This document shows positions 54,861-64,000 of a DNA stretch of 64,000 nt, in pieces; the first letter of the stretch is position 1, and every line of letters begins with the position of its first letter. Location of the stretch: the NCBI GenBank assembly GCA_024345305.1, contig BRON01000002.1, forward strand, positions 2,356,001-2,420,000. The letters run 5' to 3'. The notes under the pieces were generated by a model. The model made no database searches. It saw only the letters and a program-made list of their open reading frames with translations, and was not told where the DNA came from. Origin of the DNA: Mrakia gelida (lineage: Eukaryota > Basidiomycota > Tremellomycetes > Cystofilobasidiales > Mrakiaceae). The translations under genes and the position numbers were made by a program.

Positions 54861-56888
54861 TCACGAGCTTCCTTCCTTCGCGACTCCGTCTCCCTCCACC
54901 TCCTCGTCGTCGTCGTCCACTACGACCTCCTCGACCTTCCTCTTCTTCTTCTGCTGAGACGTCCCAGCCATCCTCTCCCTAACCTGCCTCTCCAGCGATG
55001 CAAACTCGGACTCGTGGACTTTCTGCTCGACGGAACACGACCTAGTCAGCCCTCGTCGCGACCTTCCCGCTCGCTCCCTCCCCTCTCTCTCTCTCTCGAA
55101 CGAGATGCTGATGTGATGGAACTGACCTGATACGCCTGATCACTAATCGGATCCTTCTCCGCTCTCTTCTTCTTAGCCTTGAGCTCCCTCTGCTTCTCCG
55201 CATCCCACTTCCTCAGTTCCGAGCGAAGCTCCTGCGAAGACGCAAACGAAGAGATCAGCAAGCTGACTCCCGCGACGAACTCGATAACACGAGAGGGGGC
55301 TCACCGACTCCTTGGACGGGTGGGAGCTGTCGAGGTTGGAGTTGAAGAGGAGGATCCACTGTCGATGTCGAGCCTCGAGGTGGATCTTGTTCCCCGTTGT
55401 CGGGAGGGAGTATTCCTGCGAGTCAGAGAGACGAAGAGGAGAGGTCAGCGAGGGGCGGGCAAGGAGGAGCGAGATGTAGAGTTGACGTACCTCCAGCTTG
55501 GATCGGAGCTGTTTCTCGGAGAGGAGATTGTAGTTGGGTCGAGAAAGCCGGACGACGGGCGGGGACGCGTCTTTTTGGGTTGAGGTTGAGGTTGATCTGC
55601 GCGAGAGAGGGATCGGGTATCGTCAGCGACGGAGATCAAGAAATCTAATTGAGTGCTTGAGAGCTAGGGGAAGAAGGTAGACTCACTTTGAAGCACCGTT
55701 CTTCGATCCAGATACTCCGACACCGACCTTCTTCGACGTTGACGAGCTGCTCGATCCGAAAAGTCCGTTCCACGAGTCCGTCTTGGGTTTTGAGGGAGCT
55801 GAGAGGTACTTCTTGCAGTTGGAGTCGATGTGAGCGTTGACTGGATCGGAGGAGAGTGGTTTCAGTCCGAGTCGAGAGCGACGCGACTGGATCGTCACGA
55901 CGCGAAGGAAGGTGAGCTCACTGGTATCTTCTGGAACGACCTTATCACATATCGGACACGTAGCGAGACCTTTCGCGAGAGCTGTGAGATAAGGTGCGAA
56001 AGACGAGTGAGAGTGATCAGCTCCTCGAGGTCATCATCGAGACGAGGAAGAGACCGCGTAACGAACGAGACGCACCTGGAGCTCTCCCCTTCCCTTTCCC
56101 GCTCTCTACCACCGAGTGCACCTCGTCCTCATCCTCCTCGTCGTCGTCATCCAGAATCTCAATCGCTTCTCCCTTCTTCGCTCCGTTCGTCCTGCCGCTG
56201 CTGCTGCCTTCGTTCGAGCTCCCAGCTGCTCCTCCTCCGATCATCGACGAGGGTGTGGGTTTGCGTCTTTTGCGAGGAGAGGGACGTGGTGGTGGAGGTT
56301 TGGAGAGGTCGAGGAGAAGGGATCTGAGTGATAAGAGAGGCAAGGGAGGCAGAGGGTGAGCTCGACGAAGGAAGAGCGAAAGGGGGGAAGTGAAGGAGAG
56401 GTCGAGCTCACCTTGATTCCTTGTAGCGATCCACCACGTCCTCTAAAGCCGAGTTGGCTCTCAGCTCCTTCTCAGATGAAACCTTAGTAGAGCATATTGG
56501 ACAGGTTCGCTTCTCGGTTGCTTCACCTTCGAGGGAGAGGCGGACGCACTGAGGATCGGAGGAAGGAGAGGAGGGAAGGGAAGAAGGTCAGCTTCGTTCG
56601 CTCGAAGGATCGGAGCTGCTAGAGTCGAGATTGTGCTCGCCATCCTCGGACATACAGCTGAGCAGAAGGAGTGGTTGCAGGGCGTGATGACAGGGTTCTT
56701 GTAGAACTCCTTGCAGATCGGGCAACGGAGGGAAGCTGGCGAGAAGGAAGGGGGAGGTGAGCTCGCGTGGAGGAGAATCGAGGGGAGGAAGAAGACGAGC
56801 TCTCACCATCGAGAACTTGGAGAGGAGCTTGACTGAAATCGGACGGGTCGTCGTCTATGTCGTCCTTCTTCTTCGCGAAGAAATCCAT
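54861..56888 (-). CDS. RAD18: RAD18 E3 ubiquitin ligase
   Basis: RAD18 with RAD6 mono-ubiquitinates PCNA for translesion synthesis. Domains in order: an N-terminal segment MDFFAKKKDDIDDDPSDFSQ; a RING finger over exons 1-3 (LRCPICKEFYKNPVITPCNH, SFCSACIRQCV, KRTCPICSTKV); a linker with a Pro-rich KPPPPRPSPRKRRKPTPS basic stretch and an acidic EILDDDDEEDEDEV block; a UBZ4-type zinc finger (ATCPICDKVVPEDTVNAHID, then SNCKKYL); and a SAP domain (RPNYNLLSEKQLRSKLEEYS, then LPTTGNKIHLEARHRQWILL with FNSNLDSSHPSK). A basic nuclear-localisation-like QQKKKRKVEEV lies near the acidic C-terminus. About nine exons. It is divergently placed to the CCCH-AAA+ gene with about 690 bp between. Confidence 0.95.
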
Positions 56889-57574
56889 CTGCCTTGAAAA
56901 GAGTGAAATGCGGTTGGTGGGCTCTTTGAAGGGGAGGGAGGACGCGAAGTGGTGAGCTCGACGTTTTCGTTTTCAGCTCGCCTTCCTTGCCTCCTTCCTT
57001 CCTCCTCCCAACGCTCACGAGCTTCAACAATCTTCCTTGACTCTCCTGCGCATACAGCGGCTCTCCACAACCCTCTGCGAGCTTGACTCTCAGCAGTTTA
57101 GCTCGAGCTGGAAGCTCTCCTCGCAACGCTTCAGTTCGACCTTCTTCCCTCCTTCCTTTTCTTTCGTCCACTCGATGAGTCGTCGTCCCGAGTCTAAGCA
57201 CCATCGCGTCGCTGAGCCAGTCGGCCTGCGGTCGTTTTAGCTGAGCCAGGTTGCGCTGCTATTCCGGATCTCTAGAAACTGACTCTTAAGGGCTGAAACT
57301 CAAGGCGAAACTTGGCGAAACACACCCTTCTTTCAGCTGATGCAGGGGTTCTCCGACAGACCTTCGCTCGACCCTCGTTGCTCCTCGCTAAACGCATTCT
57401 TCTCCGCTCTCTATGCTCGCTTATGTCTCTGAAACAGCCGAACGGAGTAGCCTGCGAAAGGAAGGCTCGAGGAATCCTTCCTTCGCTTGACGTCTCCAAA
57501 CCTCTCCCCCAACCGCCATCCGCTCCGCTTTTCTTCGCTCTACCTCGATCAAACCCCCAAGCTACGCACTTGAG
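56889..57574. promoter_or_regulatory. Divergent intergenic region: RAD18 and CCCH-AAA+ gene
   Basis: This 686-bp interval must contain both promoters. It has short open frames on both strands with no family features. I see no TATA box or repeated element. Confidence 0.5.
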
Positions 57575-60500
57575 ATGTCCAGAAGGGATAACTGTGAGTA
57601 GAACGCTCTTACACCTCGTCTCTCTGTTTCTAAGGTGAAGCGAAGGCTGACTTTGATTCGTTTCTTCAGTCGTTACCCCGCCGGACACACAGTTCGTCTG
57701 CACGACGTACGTCCAGACCGGGAGCTGCCCTAGATCGGACCTCTGTGAGAAAATGCACGTCGGAGATATTCAAGGTCACATCGGACTTAGGAACAGGCAG
57801 ATTGCAGCTGGAACAAAGGCAGCTCAACGTGCGTCTTTCCTCCTCGCCTCTTTCTCGCACGACCTGACTGACTTCCTTCTCCTTCTTTTTCAGGCCAAGT
57901 ATGCCCACAAGGCAGATCATGCACTACTCACATAAGAGACTGTATCTTCGTTCATCAACGAGACGCACGAGGTGAGCCTCGTACGGTTTTTCTGAACTGG
58001 TCGAATCGACGTCGAGTTTGAGCTCGTACTTCTTTTCTCAGAACCCAAACGAAATCGGGAACCTCGTCCTCCCATCAATCCATCGGAACGACTCAGGGTA
58101 AGCCTCTAATCCTCCCATCTTTACCCCGAATGAACTGAAGCTGACGAGCGATCCACTTTTCTTCAGGCCTGGCCACCAGTATTCTCCTCCTCGGTTCGAG
58201 AACTCCCCGCTGAACCTCAGCCCCCCCATTCCCTTCGTGAGATCAAAGTGAGAGTCTGCCCCGGAACTGTACCCTGTATCGCTTCTCGCTCTTCCCTGAC
58301 CCGTCTTCCTCTTCCATGCAGACCGAGGTAGTGGACGTCGCGGAGGAGGTGAGTCAATTCCACGTACAAACCCGTCGCCGGATCACGTCGAGGCTGATTC
58401 CGCTTCTTCGTACGTGTGAATCACTTTATAGATACCTCAGGTATCGGCTAAAGACGACGAGAAGCTCCTACGAAATGCTGCGTGGGAATCGGTGAGTCGG
58501 TCGCTCGTCGCGTCTTTCGCCCCGTTTGAAGATCGCTGACCTCTTGTTCGTCTGCTCAGCTCGCGAGGAACACCCTCCTTCCCGAGCTCCCCGTGACGGT
58601 CATCACCCTCGACGACATCTACTACAACCCTACCGTCACCGATATCCTTCGCCTCGTCGCTGATCCAGACACCTCCGTCGGAAGAATGGAGGAGCTTCAG
58701 TCGCTTCACAAGTGAGTTGAATGGTTCCCCGTCTTCTCCTCTTCTCACAACTAACTCCTTCTCGTAGGTCAACTTACCTCGACGCTCTCAACAACGGGTT
58801 CGAAGGCTGGCCGATGCCTTTCTACGCCATCAAGCACGGACGCGAGGATCTGCTCACCTACTTCCTTCGATCAGGAGCGTCGCCCGACATGATAGGAGGA
58901 CCTGGTCTTCCCCTCGTCATCTTCGCTCTCCTGAACGACTATCACGACGATGGTATCGACACAGCTCGACTCATCCTCTCCCTGCACGCGAAGACGGACG
59001 CTCTCCCTTCGCCCTTCTTCACTCCGTTCGTCACCCCGGTCGGTCTCGCCCTCGATGTCGACGAGACGACGCTTCCGCTCTGGCTCGCTGGTGCTCGGGA
59101 CTTGTGGGAGAAGAAGCTCAAGCAGAAGTTCTATCTTCTCGGGAGGTGAGTCTTCACCATCCCATCTATCGTCTTCAGCGAGATCGATCTTGACCTCTCC
59201 TCCTTCGTCTTTCGCAGATACTACTTCCACGCCGCCGCCACCCAAGTCGTACCTACTCGAGTCCAGCAAATATCTCCCTTGCTCGGTCATAGTGCTCTCT
59301 TTGGAGCGTCCTTCCTCGTCGTCGGTCAGAAGATCGCGACGAACGCGCTTCGACACGCGTTCCTCACCCACGCGACGGGGACCGACCAGAACCTCCCTCT
59401 CGTTCTTCTTCTTGCTGGTGAGACCCTTTCCTTCTTCTTGGACTCTCGCAAGCTCTCTTACTGACTCGTTCCTCATGCGACAGGACCATGTGGACACGGG
59501 AAGACTAAGCTTGCCCAGAATCGTACGTCCCGTTCCCTCGCCTCGTTTACCCCGCCAGCTCTGACCTCCTTCTGCCATCGATTTCTTGCAGTGGCTAGCA
59601 TGATGAACATCGAGTCACAGTTCATTAGGATGTCCGAGATGGCCTACGGGACGGACCTTTTCGGAGCGAAGTCGGTCGCTGGTTGGAAGGGATCCGAGAT
59701 TGTGAGCTTCTCCCTGCTCTCTTCGCGCTGGAACCGAAGAAACTGACTCGTTGCCTCACCGTTTCCTTCGGCAGGGATCCGATCTGGAGAAGTTCCTCGT
59801 CGACCACCACGGGAAGAAGGGGGTCGTAGTTCTTGATGAGATGGAGAAGGTCGGAGACGCCAAGGTCCTCGACTCCCTGCTCTCTGTTTGGGAAGATGGT
59901 GAATTCCTGCACCTCGACCTTCCCAGACGAGCCTGTTCTGACCCTTCTCGTCGACTGGCTATCCTAGGGATTTACGTTTCCCGTCGAACTGAGACGCAGA
60001 TTGACTCATCCAAGTAAGGCTCGGAGGGCGAGGAGGAGGTGGTCTCTCGACGCGTCGACCGCTCTTCGTCTTGAGCTGACTTCGAACTCTTACCTCGTTT
60101 CAGAATTATTTGGATCTGCACTACCAACGGCGCCGATCCCTTCATCAAGAAGTTCTGCGAGACCGGCGCCTACGTCGACGCCTTCGAATCCGGAAACGTC
60201 AAAGCTTCGATCGTCGCGGAGCTCGAACGAGGAACTTCGAAAGCCCTCAAGGCAGTTTTCTCGGTGAGACTCCATCGTTGTGAGTACTCTCGCGCTGTAT
60301 ATCGGTGCATGCGCTGACCGGCTCTCGGCTCCGTTTCTCAGCGACCGGTTCTCGGCCGAATCCATCGAGTGATTCCCTTCACTCTTTTCTCGCTCGACGA
60401 GAGAGCTGTCGTCGTGAGCGAGTGAGTCGACCTCACAACCCTCTCCTTCCTCCGATACCTCTTTTGAAGAACGGCTGACCTCTATCCCTCTCTGGCTCTC

Positions 60501-60853
60501 CTCTCAGTCTTGCTCTTTCTCACCGGCGACGCGTCGGGAGGCCCGTCGTCCTCGAGGGTCCCAAGCTCAACGCCTTCGGCGGATGCGAGCTCGACTTCAT
60601 CAAGCAGGAGGTCGCCATCTGTCGCGAGATTGCAGACGACTACGATTCCGACCAAGGCGCTCGGTCTCTCAAGAGGGCGACAAAGAACGAACTCGAGAAC
60701 AAGCATGCGGACACCTACTTCGCTAGCCAGGAGCTCATCGTCGAGGGTCCGGTTCGCCAAGTCTACCGAGTTAAGCACTCGGAGAAGACGGGTATTCGAG
60801 TCTTCTTTGTTCGGGACGGCGAGAAGGATGAGGAGGATGAGGAGGACGAGTAG
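57575..60853 (+). CDS. CCCH zinc-finger plus AAA+ (ClpB/torsin-like) ATPase
   Basis: About 17 exons give roughly 700 residues in one frame. After MSRRDNFVTPPDTQ comes a zinc finger CTTYVQTGSCPRSDLCEKMH (C-x8-C-x5-C-x3-H), then a second, VCPQGRSCTTHIRDCIFVH (C-x5-C-x6-C-x3-H). A linker and a helical region follow (KDDEKLLRNAAWES, LDDIYYNPTVTDILRLVADP, AFYAIKHGREDLLTYFLRSG-like ankyrin-like helices). The AAA+ module has Walker A GPCGHGKTKLA, Walker B KGVVVLDEMEKV, a sensor 1 IIWICTTNGADP, an arginine at GRIHRVIPF, and a C-terminal lid GGCELDFIKQEVAICREIAD with DQGARSLKRA. The AAA+ part resembles ClpA/B and torsin ATPases. The CCCH fingers suggest RNA contact. Exon 14 (about 59968-60015) is joined by assuming a 70-bp intron whose CTGAC branch site and TAG acceptor are clear; reading through instead stays open but breaks the family spacing. 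Function is not known to me. Confidence 0.82.
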
Positions 60854-61048
60854 AGATGGCTCTTCGTTTGGATCGTTCGTTTTCTTCGTCGCTGGCTCTT
60901 TCTTCGCTTCGATATCGCCTTAGGCGATCACTCTGTACAATTTATATGCCATGAGCCCAACCACTCTACATCGCTTCTTCTCTCGAAAACCTCTCTCCCC
61001 CTCTCTCGTCTCGAAGGAAAGAAAGGGACTCAACATCCAACCCCTCTC

Positions 61049-62558
61049 TCAACTCCACGCGTCTCCATTCCACTCCTCCACAAACCTCACCGACTCCTCC
61101 AACGTCCTCGCAACCTTCACTCCCTCCAGATCCTCCACCTTCTCCCTATTCGCCCCGTCAGAGAACTCCCCTTCTCGTCGAATCAACAGCCCATGCAAGC
61201 CAGCTCGCGTCGATCCACCGAAGTCGCTGTGAACGAAACGAAACGAGAACGCGTGAGTCAGGTTCGAGAACACAAACTCGAGGATGAGTGAGATGATTGT
61301 TGAGTAGAGAGGGTGAGCGGGGACTTACGCATCCAACTCGTCTCCGATGTGCAAAGCTTCCGCGAGCTCGACTCCCGCTTGACGAGTCGCGAAGTCGAAG
61401 ATCTTGCGGTCGGGTTTGGAGAAGCCGCAGACGTCGCTGAGAGTTGGAGGAGCTGTGAGGAGGGGTGTGATGTCGAGAGAGTCTAGGACGGAGACTGAGG
61501 AAGCGAAGGAAGGGGGGAGGGGAGAAGAGAAGGTCAGGTCGAGAGAGGAAACGAGACGCGAAGGGACGAGGAGGGAGGCGAACGAACGAATACGTTTGTC
61601 GGCGTTGGATAGGACAGCTGTCTTAATCCCGAGGGATTTGAATGCTTCGACTGAGGGATAAGAAACGAGGAAAGTCAGAGAGGGTCTCGAAAAGTAGAGG
61701 AGAAAGGGAAAGAAGAGAGCGAGAACCGCGACACATGTCGAGTCGAGAGAAGGACGAGGCACTCACGAGTAGGAATCACGTCGTCGAAGACTCGGTACCC
61801 TTCCGAAGAGCCGAATCTACTCAGCAGTCTACTCACGAGGACGGGGAGATGTTTGTTCAAGGCTGGAAACGAAAGAGAAGAGCTGATCAGTTTCGTTTCA
61901 GCGCGATCTCGACGCAAGTTCGACGGACGCACCTTCAGGCTCAGCTCCAGCAGCGAGCATCGTGACTTCGATCTTAACGGCCCACCATTCCTCGGCTGTG
62001 AGCGGAGGAGTCCTGGGAACGAGGGCAGGGGAAGCTGAGGACGGGAAGCGGGGACGAGTCGAGTTCAGCCCTAGCTCTCTCTACTCCTGCTCAGTACCTC
62101 GATTTCGTTGCATCGACTCACTAGCCTTGAACCCTTTTCGAACAGCGTCCTCCGAGACTGAGAGTCCGAGTTTGTTGGCTTCCTCAGCGTACTGACGGTG
62201 AATGGGTAGGCGAGGTGTGATCTGTTGAACGAGCGAGGAGAAGGGAGGTGGGGAGGAGGTCGAAGGTGAGCTCGATCTCGAACGACAGATCTTCCGTTCC
62301 GATTCACTCAAGAGAGGAAGAGCGGAAAACGAGACTTACAAGAGTATCCTGTTGTTCAAGAATGTTCCAGTAAAGTCCAGATCAAGGTCGGATCAGCTCT
62401 GATCGGCCTTTGAGGTGGGGAGGGAAGGAGGAGGAGGTCGATTCGGTCGACGAACAAAAGCGTCGAACAAGACGAGTCGGATGCGAGATCTGACCAAATT
62501 TTCGCAGACGGTCAGCTCCGTATGGCCGAATGAAGAGGTTTGAGACTTACCTGGCCAT
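61049..62558 (-). CDS. HAD-like hydrolase, HDHD3 type
   Basis: Exon 1 is tiny (MAR, 62551-62558) and joins to SRIRLVLFDAFDTLITPRLP, with HAD motif I D-x-F-D-T. IHRQYAEEANKLGLSVSEDA then VRKGFKA follow, as in HDHD3 and related proteins. Later exons give LTAEEWWAVKIEVTMLAAGA, ALNKHLPVLVSRLLSRFGSS, GYRVFDDVIP, AFKSLGIKTAVLSNADKR (motif II), VCGFSKPDRKIFDFATRQAG (motif III Lys), ALHIGDELDADFGGSTRAGL (motif IV) and the end FVEEWNGDAWS. All four HAD motifs are present, so it is probably an active phosphatase or related hydrolase; the substrate is unknown. The two micro-sized exons near the start were placed by phase and branch-site match. About eight exons; divergent from the LSO2-like gene by about 215 bp. 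Confidence 0.85.
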
Positions 62559-62774
62559 GGAGACTGAAATCGAAAGGCAGGAGAAGGAGGTTGATGGACG
62601 TCGGAAGTTGATGAGCTCGTCGGCCGGACTCCCCTCCTCCCTCCCCTCCCTTTTGAAAGTGCCGTCGTCACTTTGCTTTTCATCCTTCAACCACAACAGT
62701 CTCAACACCATCGTCTCACCCAGCACTCTTCTCTCTCTCTACTTCACCAACTCACACTCACTCGTAACTCAGAC

Positions 62775-64000
62775 ATGGCACCCAGTGGAAAAGGAGGTCA
62801 GCTCGCCTTTCTTTCTCGCTCCTTCCTTGCCCTCCTCGCATCCCATTCGACGAAGCTCATTTTTTTACTGACAATCCCCTCTTCTTCGCTGTTTTTTAGG
62901 CAAGGGAGGAAAGGCTATCAAGGAGGAGAACGAGAAGGTACGTTCACGATCAAATCTTCCTAGTAGGGTGGCGAAACGAGGAGCTGATCCAACCCGTTCC
63001 TTCCATCTTCTTCACCTCCCTTCCCCTTTCTTTCTCGCTTCCCTCCCCACCCCATCTTCTCCTCTTCACCCTTCCCGTTGTCCCCTCATCAACTCCTCCA
63101 CCGTCCCCCCAGATCAAAGTTGGTCAGAAGAAGGCCGAGATCGAGAAGAAGGAAGCCGACAACTGGAAGGAAGGATCCAAGTCGAAGGACAACTCCAAGG
63201 AGGAGAAGCGACTCGCCGACATCGCGAGGAAGCAGGAAGCCGCTCGACTCCTCGCTGCTGAGGAGCTCAGCAACAAGAAGGTCGTCAAGGCCAAGGCTCC
63301 TTACGTTCCTCAGCCCAAGATCGTCAAGAAGGTCGAGAAGGTCGAGAAGAAGGTCGTCGAGAAGAAGGACGACAAGGCCGTCGAGGGAGAGGATGGGGAG
63401 GTTGCTGCTGCTCCTGAGCCTGTTGTGAGTACTGTGCATACGAGCTTGGCTAGACGAGAGAGGTCCTCCGAGGGTGCTTGGGCCGTGGGTGGTGCATCGC
63501 AGCAGGACGAGCGGCGAGCTCGAGCTCACCATTTTCGCTCCTTCCTTCGTGTCAGGATCCCTACGCTTCGAGCCTCGACAACGAGCTTGAGAACATGCAG
63601 ATCAGTCGTGAGTCTACCCCCGCATTTCTTCGCACGAGCAAACTCGGACTGACACCTGTTCTTCCTCTTCCTCAACTCACAGACTCGATGGTTCGTCTTC
63701 TCGCTTTCCCTCCGTCGAGCTGCTTCCAACTACTGCTGATGTCGTCTTGCTTTCTCTTGTGTAGGTCACTCCCGGACAGAAGGCCCAGTCGGTCGAGATT
63801 CACCCCGAGCGACGATTCAAGGCTGCTCTCGAGCACTTCCAGGAGACTGAGCTCCCCAGGATCAAGCAGGAGGTTCGTGCTTCTCCTTCGACGCGTTCTC
63901 GCCTCGCCTCGCTCGCTCTCCGAGGCTGACCTTTGCGCCCTCTCGATCTATCTCAACCAGTACCCCGGTCTCAGGCTTCAGCAGTACAAGGAGCGACTCT
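62775..64000 (+). CDS. LSO2/CCDC124-type ribosome-associated protein, cut by window end
   Basis: The protein begins MAPSGKG at 62775 and runs GKGGKAIKEENEK, then IKVGQKKAEIEKKEADNWKE, GSKSKDNSKEEKRLADIARK, QEAARLLAAEELSNKKVVKA and a Lys/Glu-rich coil. Exons near 63560 and 63770 give DPYASSLDNELENMQIS and VTPGQKAQSVEIHPERRFKA with ALEHFQETELPRIKQE, then YPGLRLQQYKERL at the edge. This is the conserved CCDC124/LSO2 C-terminal region. These small factors bind 80S ribosomes near the GTPase centre and intersubunit space and aid recovery of translation after starvation. At least seven exons are visible, including a very short exon near 63682, and the stop lies beyond 64000. Confidence 0.88.

Noticed and set aside
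1..64000. tRNA, rRNA, CRISPR arrays, transposons or insertion elements
   Set aside because: No cloverleaf-type TTCGANTC box pairs, rRNA-like blocks, spaced direct repeats, terminal inverted repeats, or transposase/reverse-transcriptase motifs were seen. The only array found is the 172-bp exon-intron repeat.

Overview
The window is a gene-dense, intron-dense stretch of a fungal nuclear genome, most likely a basidiomycete and plausibly a pucciniomycete yeast of the Rhodotorula/Sporobolomyces kind. The lineage is inferred from style, not proven. The reasons are short introns (about 55-130 bp) with GTGAGT/GTAAGT-like donors, a very regular CTGAC or CTGAT branch site and a YAG acceptor; pyrimidine-rich leaders on the sense strand; and an intersectin-like PAN1 protein that carries SH3 and RhoGEF domains, an architecture known from Cryptococcus Cin1. 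I count 22 protein-coding loci, one of them doubtful and one cut by the right edge. I found no tRNA, rRNA, CRISPR or transposon. Layout: 199-10850 (minus) holds an SH3-tailed type I membrane protein and a large Cin1/PAN1-type endocytic scaffold. 11819-21710 (plus) holds a VTS1-type SAM-domain RNA-binding protein, an intronless serine-rich protein and an acetate kinase. 22291-27590 (minus) holds linker histone H1 and an MFS transporter. 27903-33056 (plus) is a large nuclear protein that joins a GDS1-like winged helix to an APSES/KilA-N-like domain. 33595-35361 (minus) is SHQ1. 35838-38532 (plus) holds an AIM34-like mitochondrial SAP protein and a haloacid dehalogenase-like enzyme. 39215-45349 (minus) holds a Ser/Thr-rich membrane protein with a tandem exon-intron repeat, a doubtful small spliced gene and mitochondrial ribosomal protein uL3m. 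45520-52738 (plus) holds a small one-TM protein, a KAR9-like protein with a GAR-like C-terminus, and U1-70K. 52987-56888 (minus) holds TIM21 and RAD18. 57575-60853 (plus) is a CCCH zinc-finger/AAA+ ATPase. 61049-62558 (minus) is an HDHD3-like HAD protein, and 62775 to the end (plus) is an LSO2/CCDC124-type ribosome factor. Most genes are unrelated housekeeping genes and I see no biosynthetic cluster. Loose themes are mitochondrial biogenesis (uL3m, TIM21, AIM34-like), RNA and RNP biology (VTS1, SHQ1, U1-70K, LSO2), and actin or microtubule organisation (Cin1/PAN1, KAR9-like). The points most worth following are the CCCH-AAA+ protein, the GDS1-plus-APSES protein, the KAR9-plus-GAR protein, the 172-bp exon-plus-intron tandem array, and the micro-exons of the SH3 membrane protein. 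Coordinates given for spliced genes run from start codon to stop codon and include introns. Splice sites were called by eye from consensus and reading-frame continuity.
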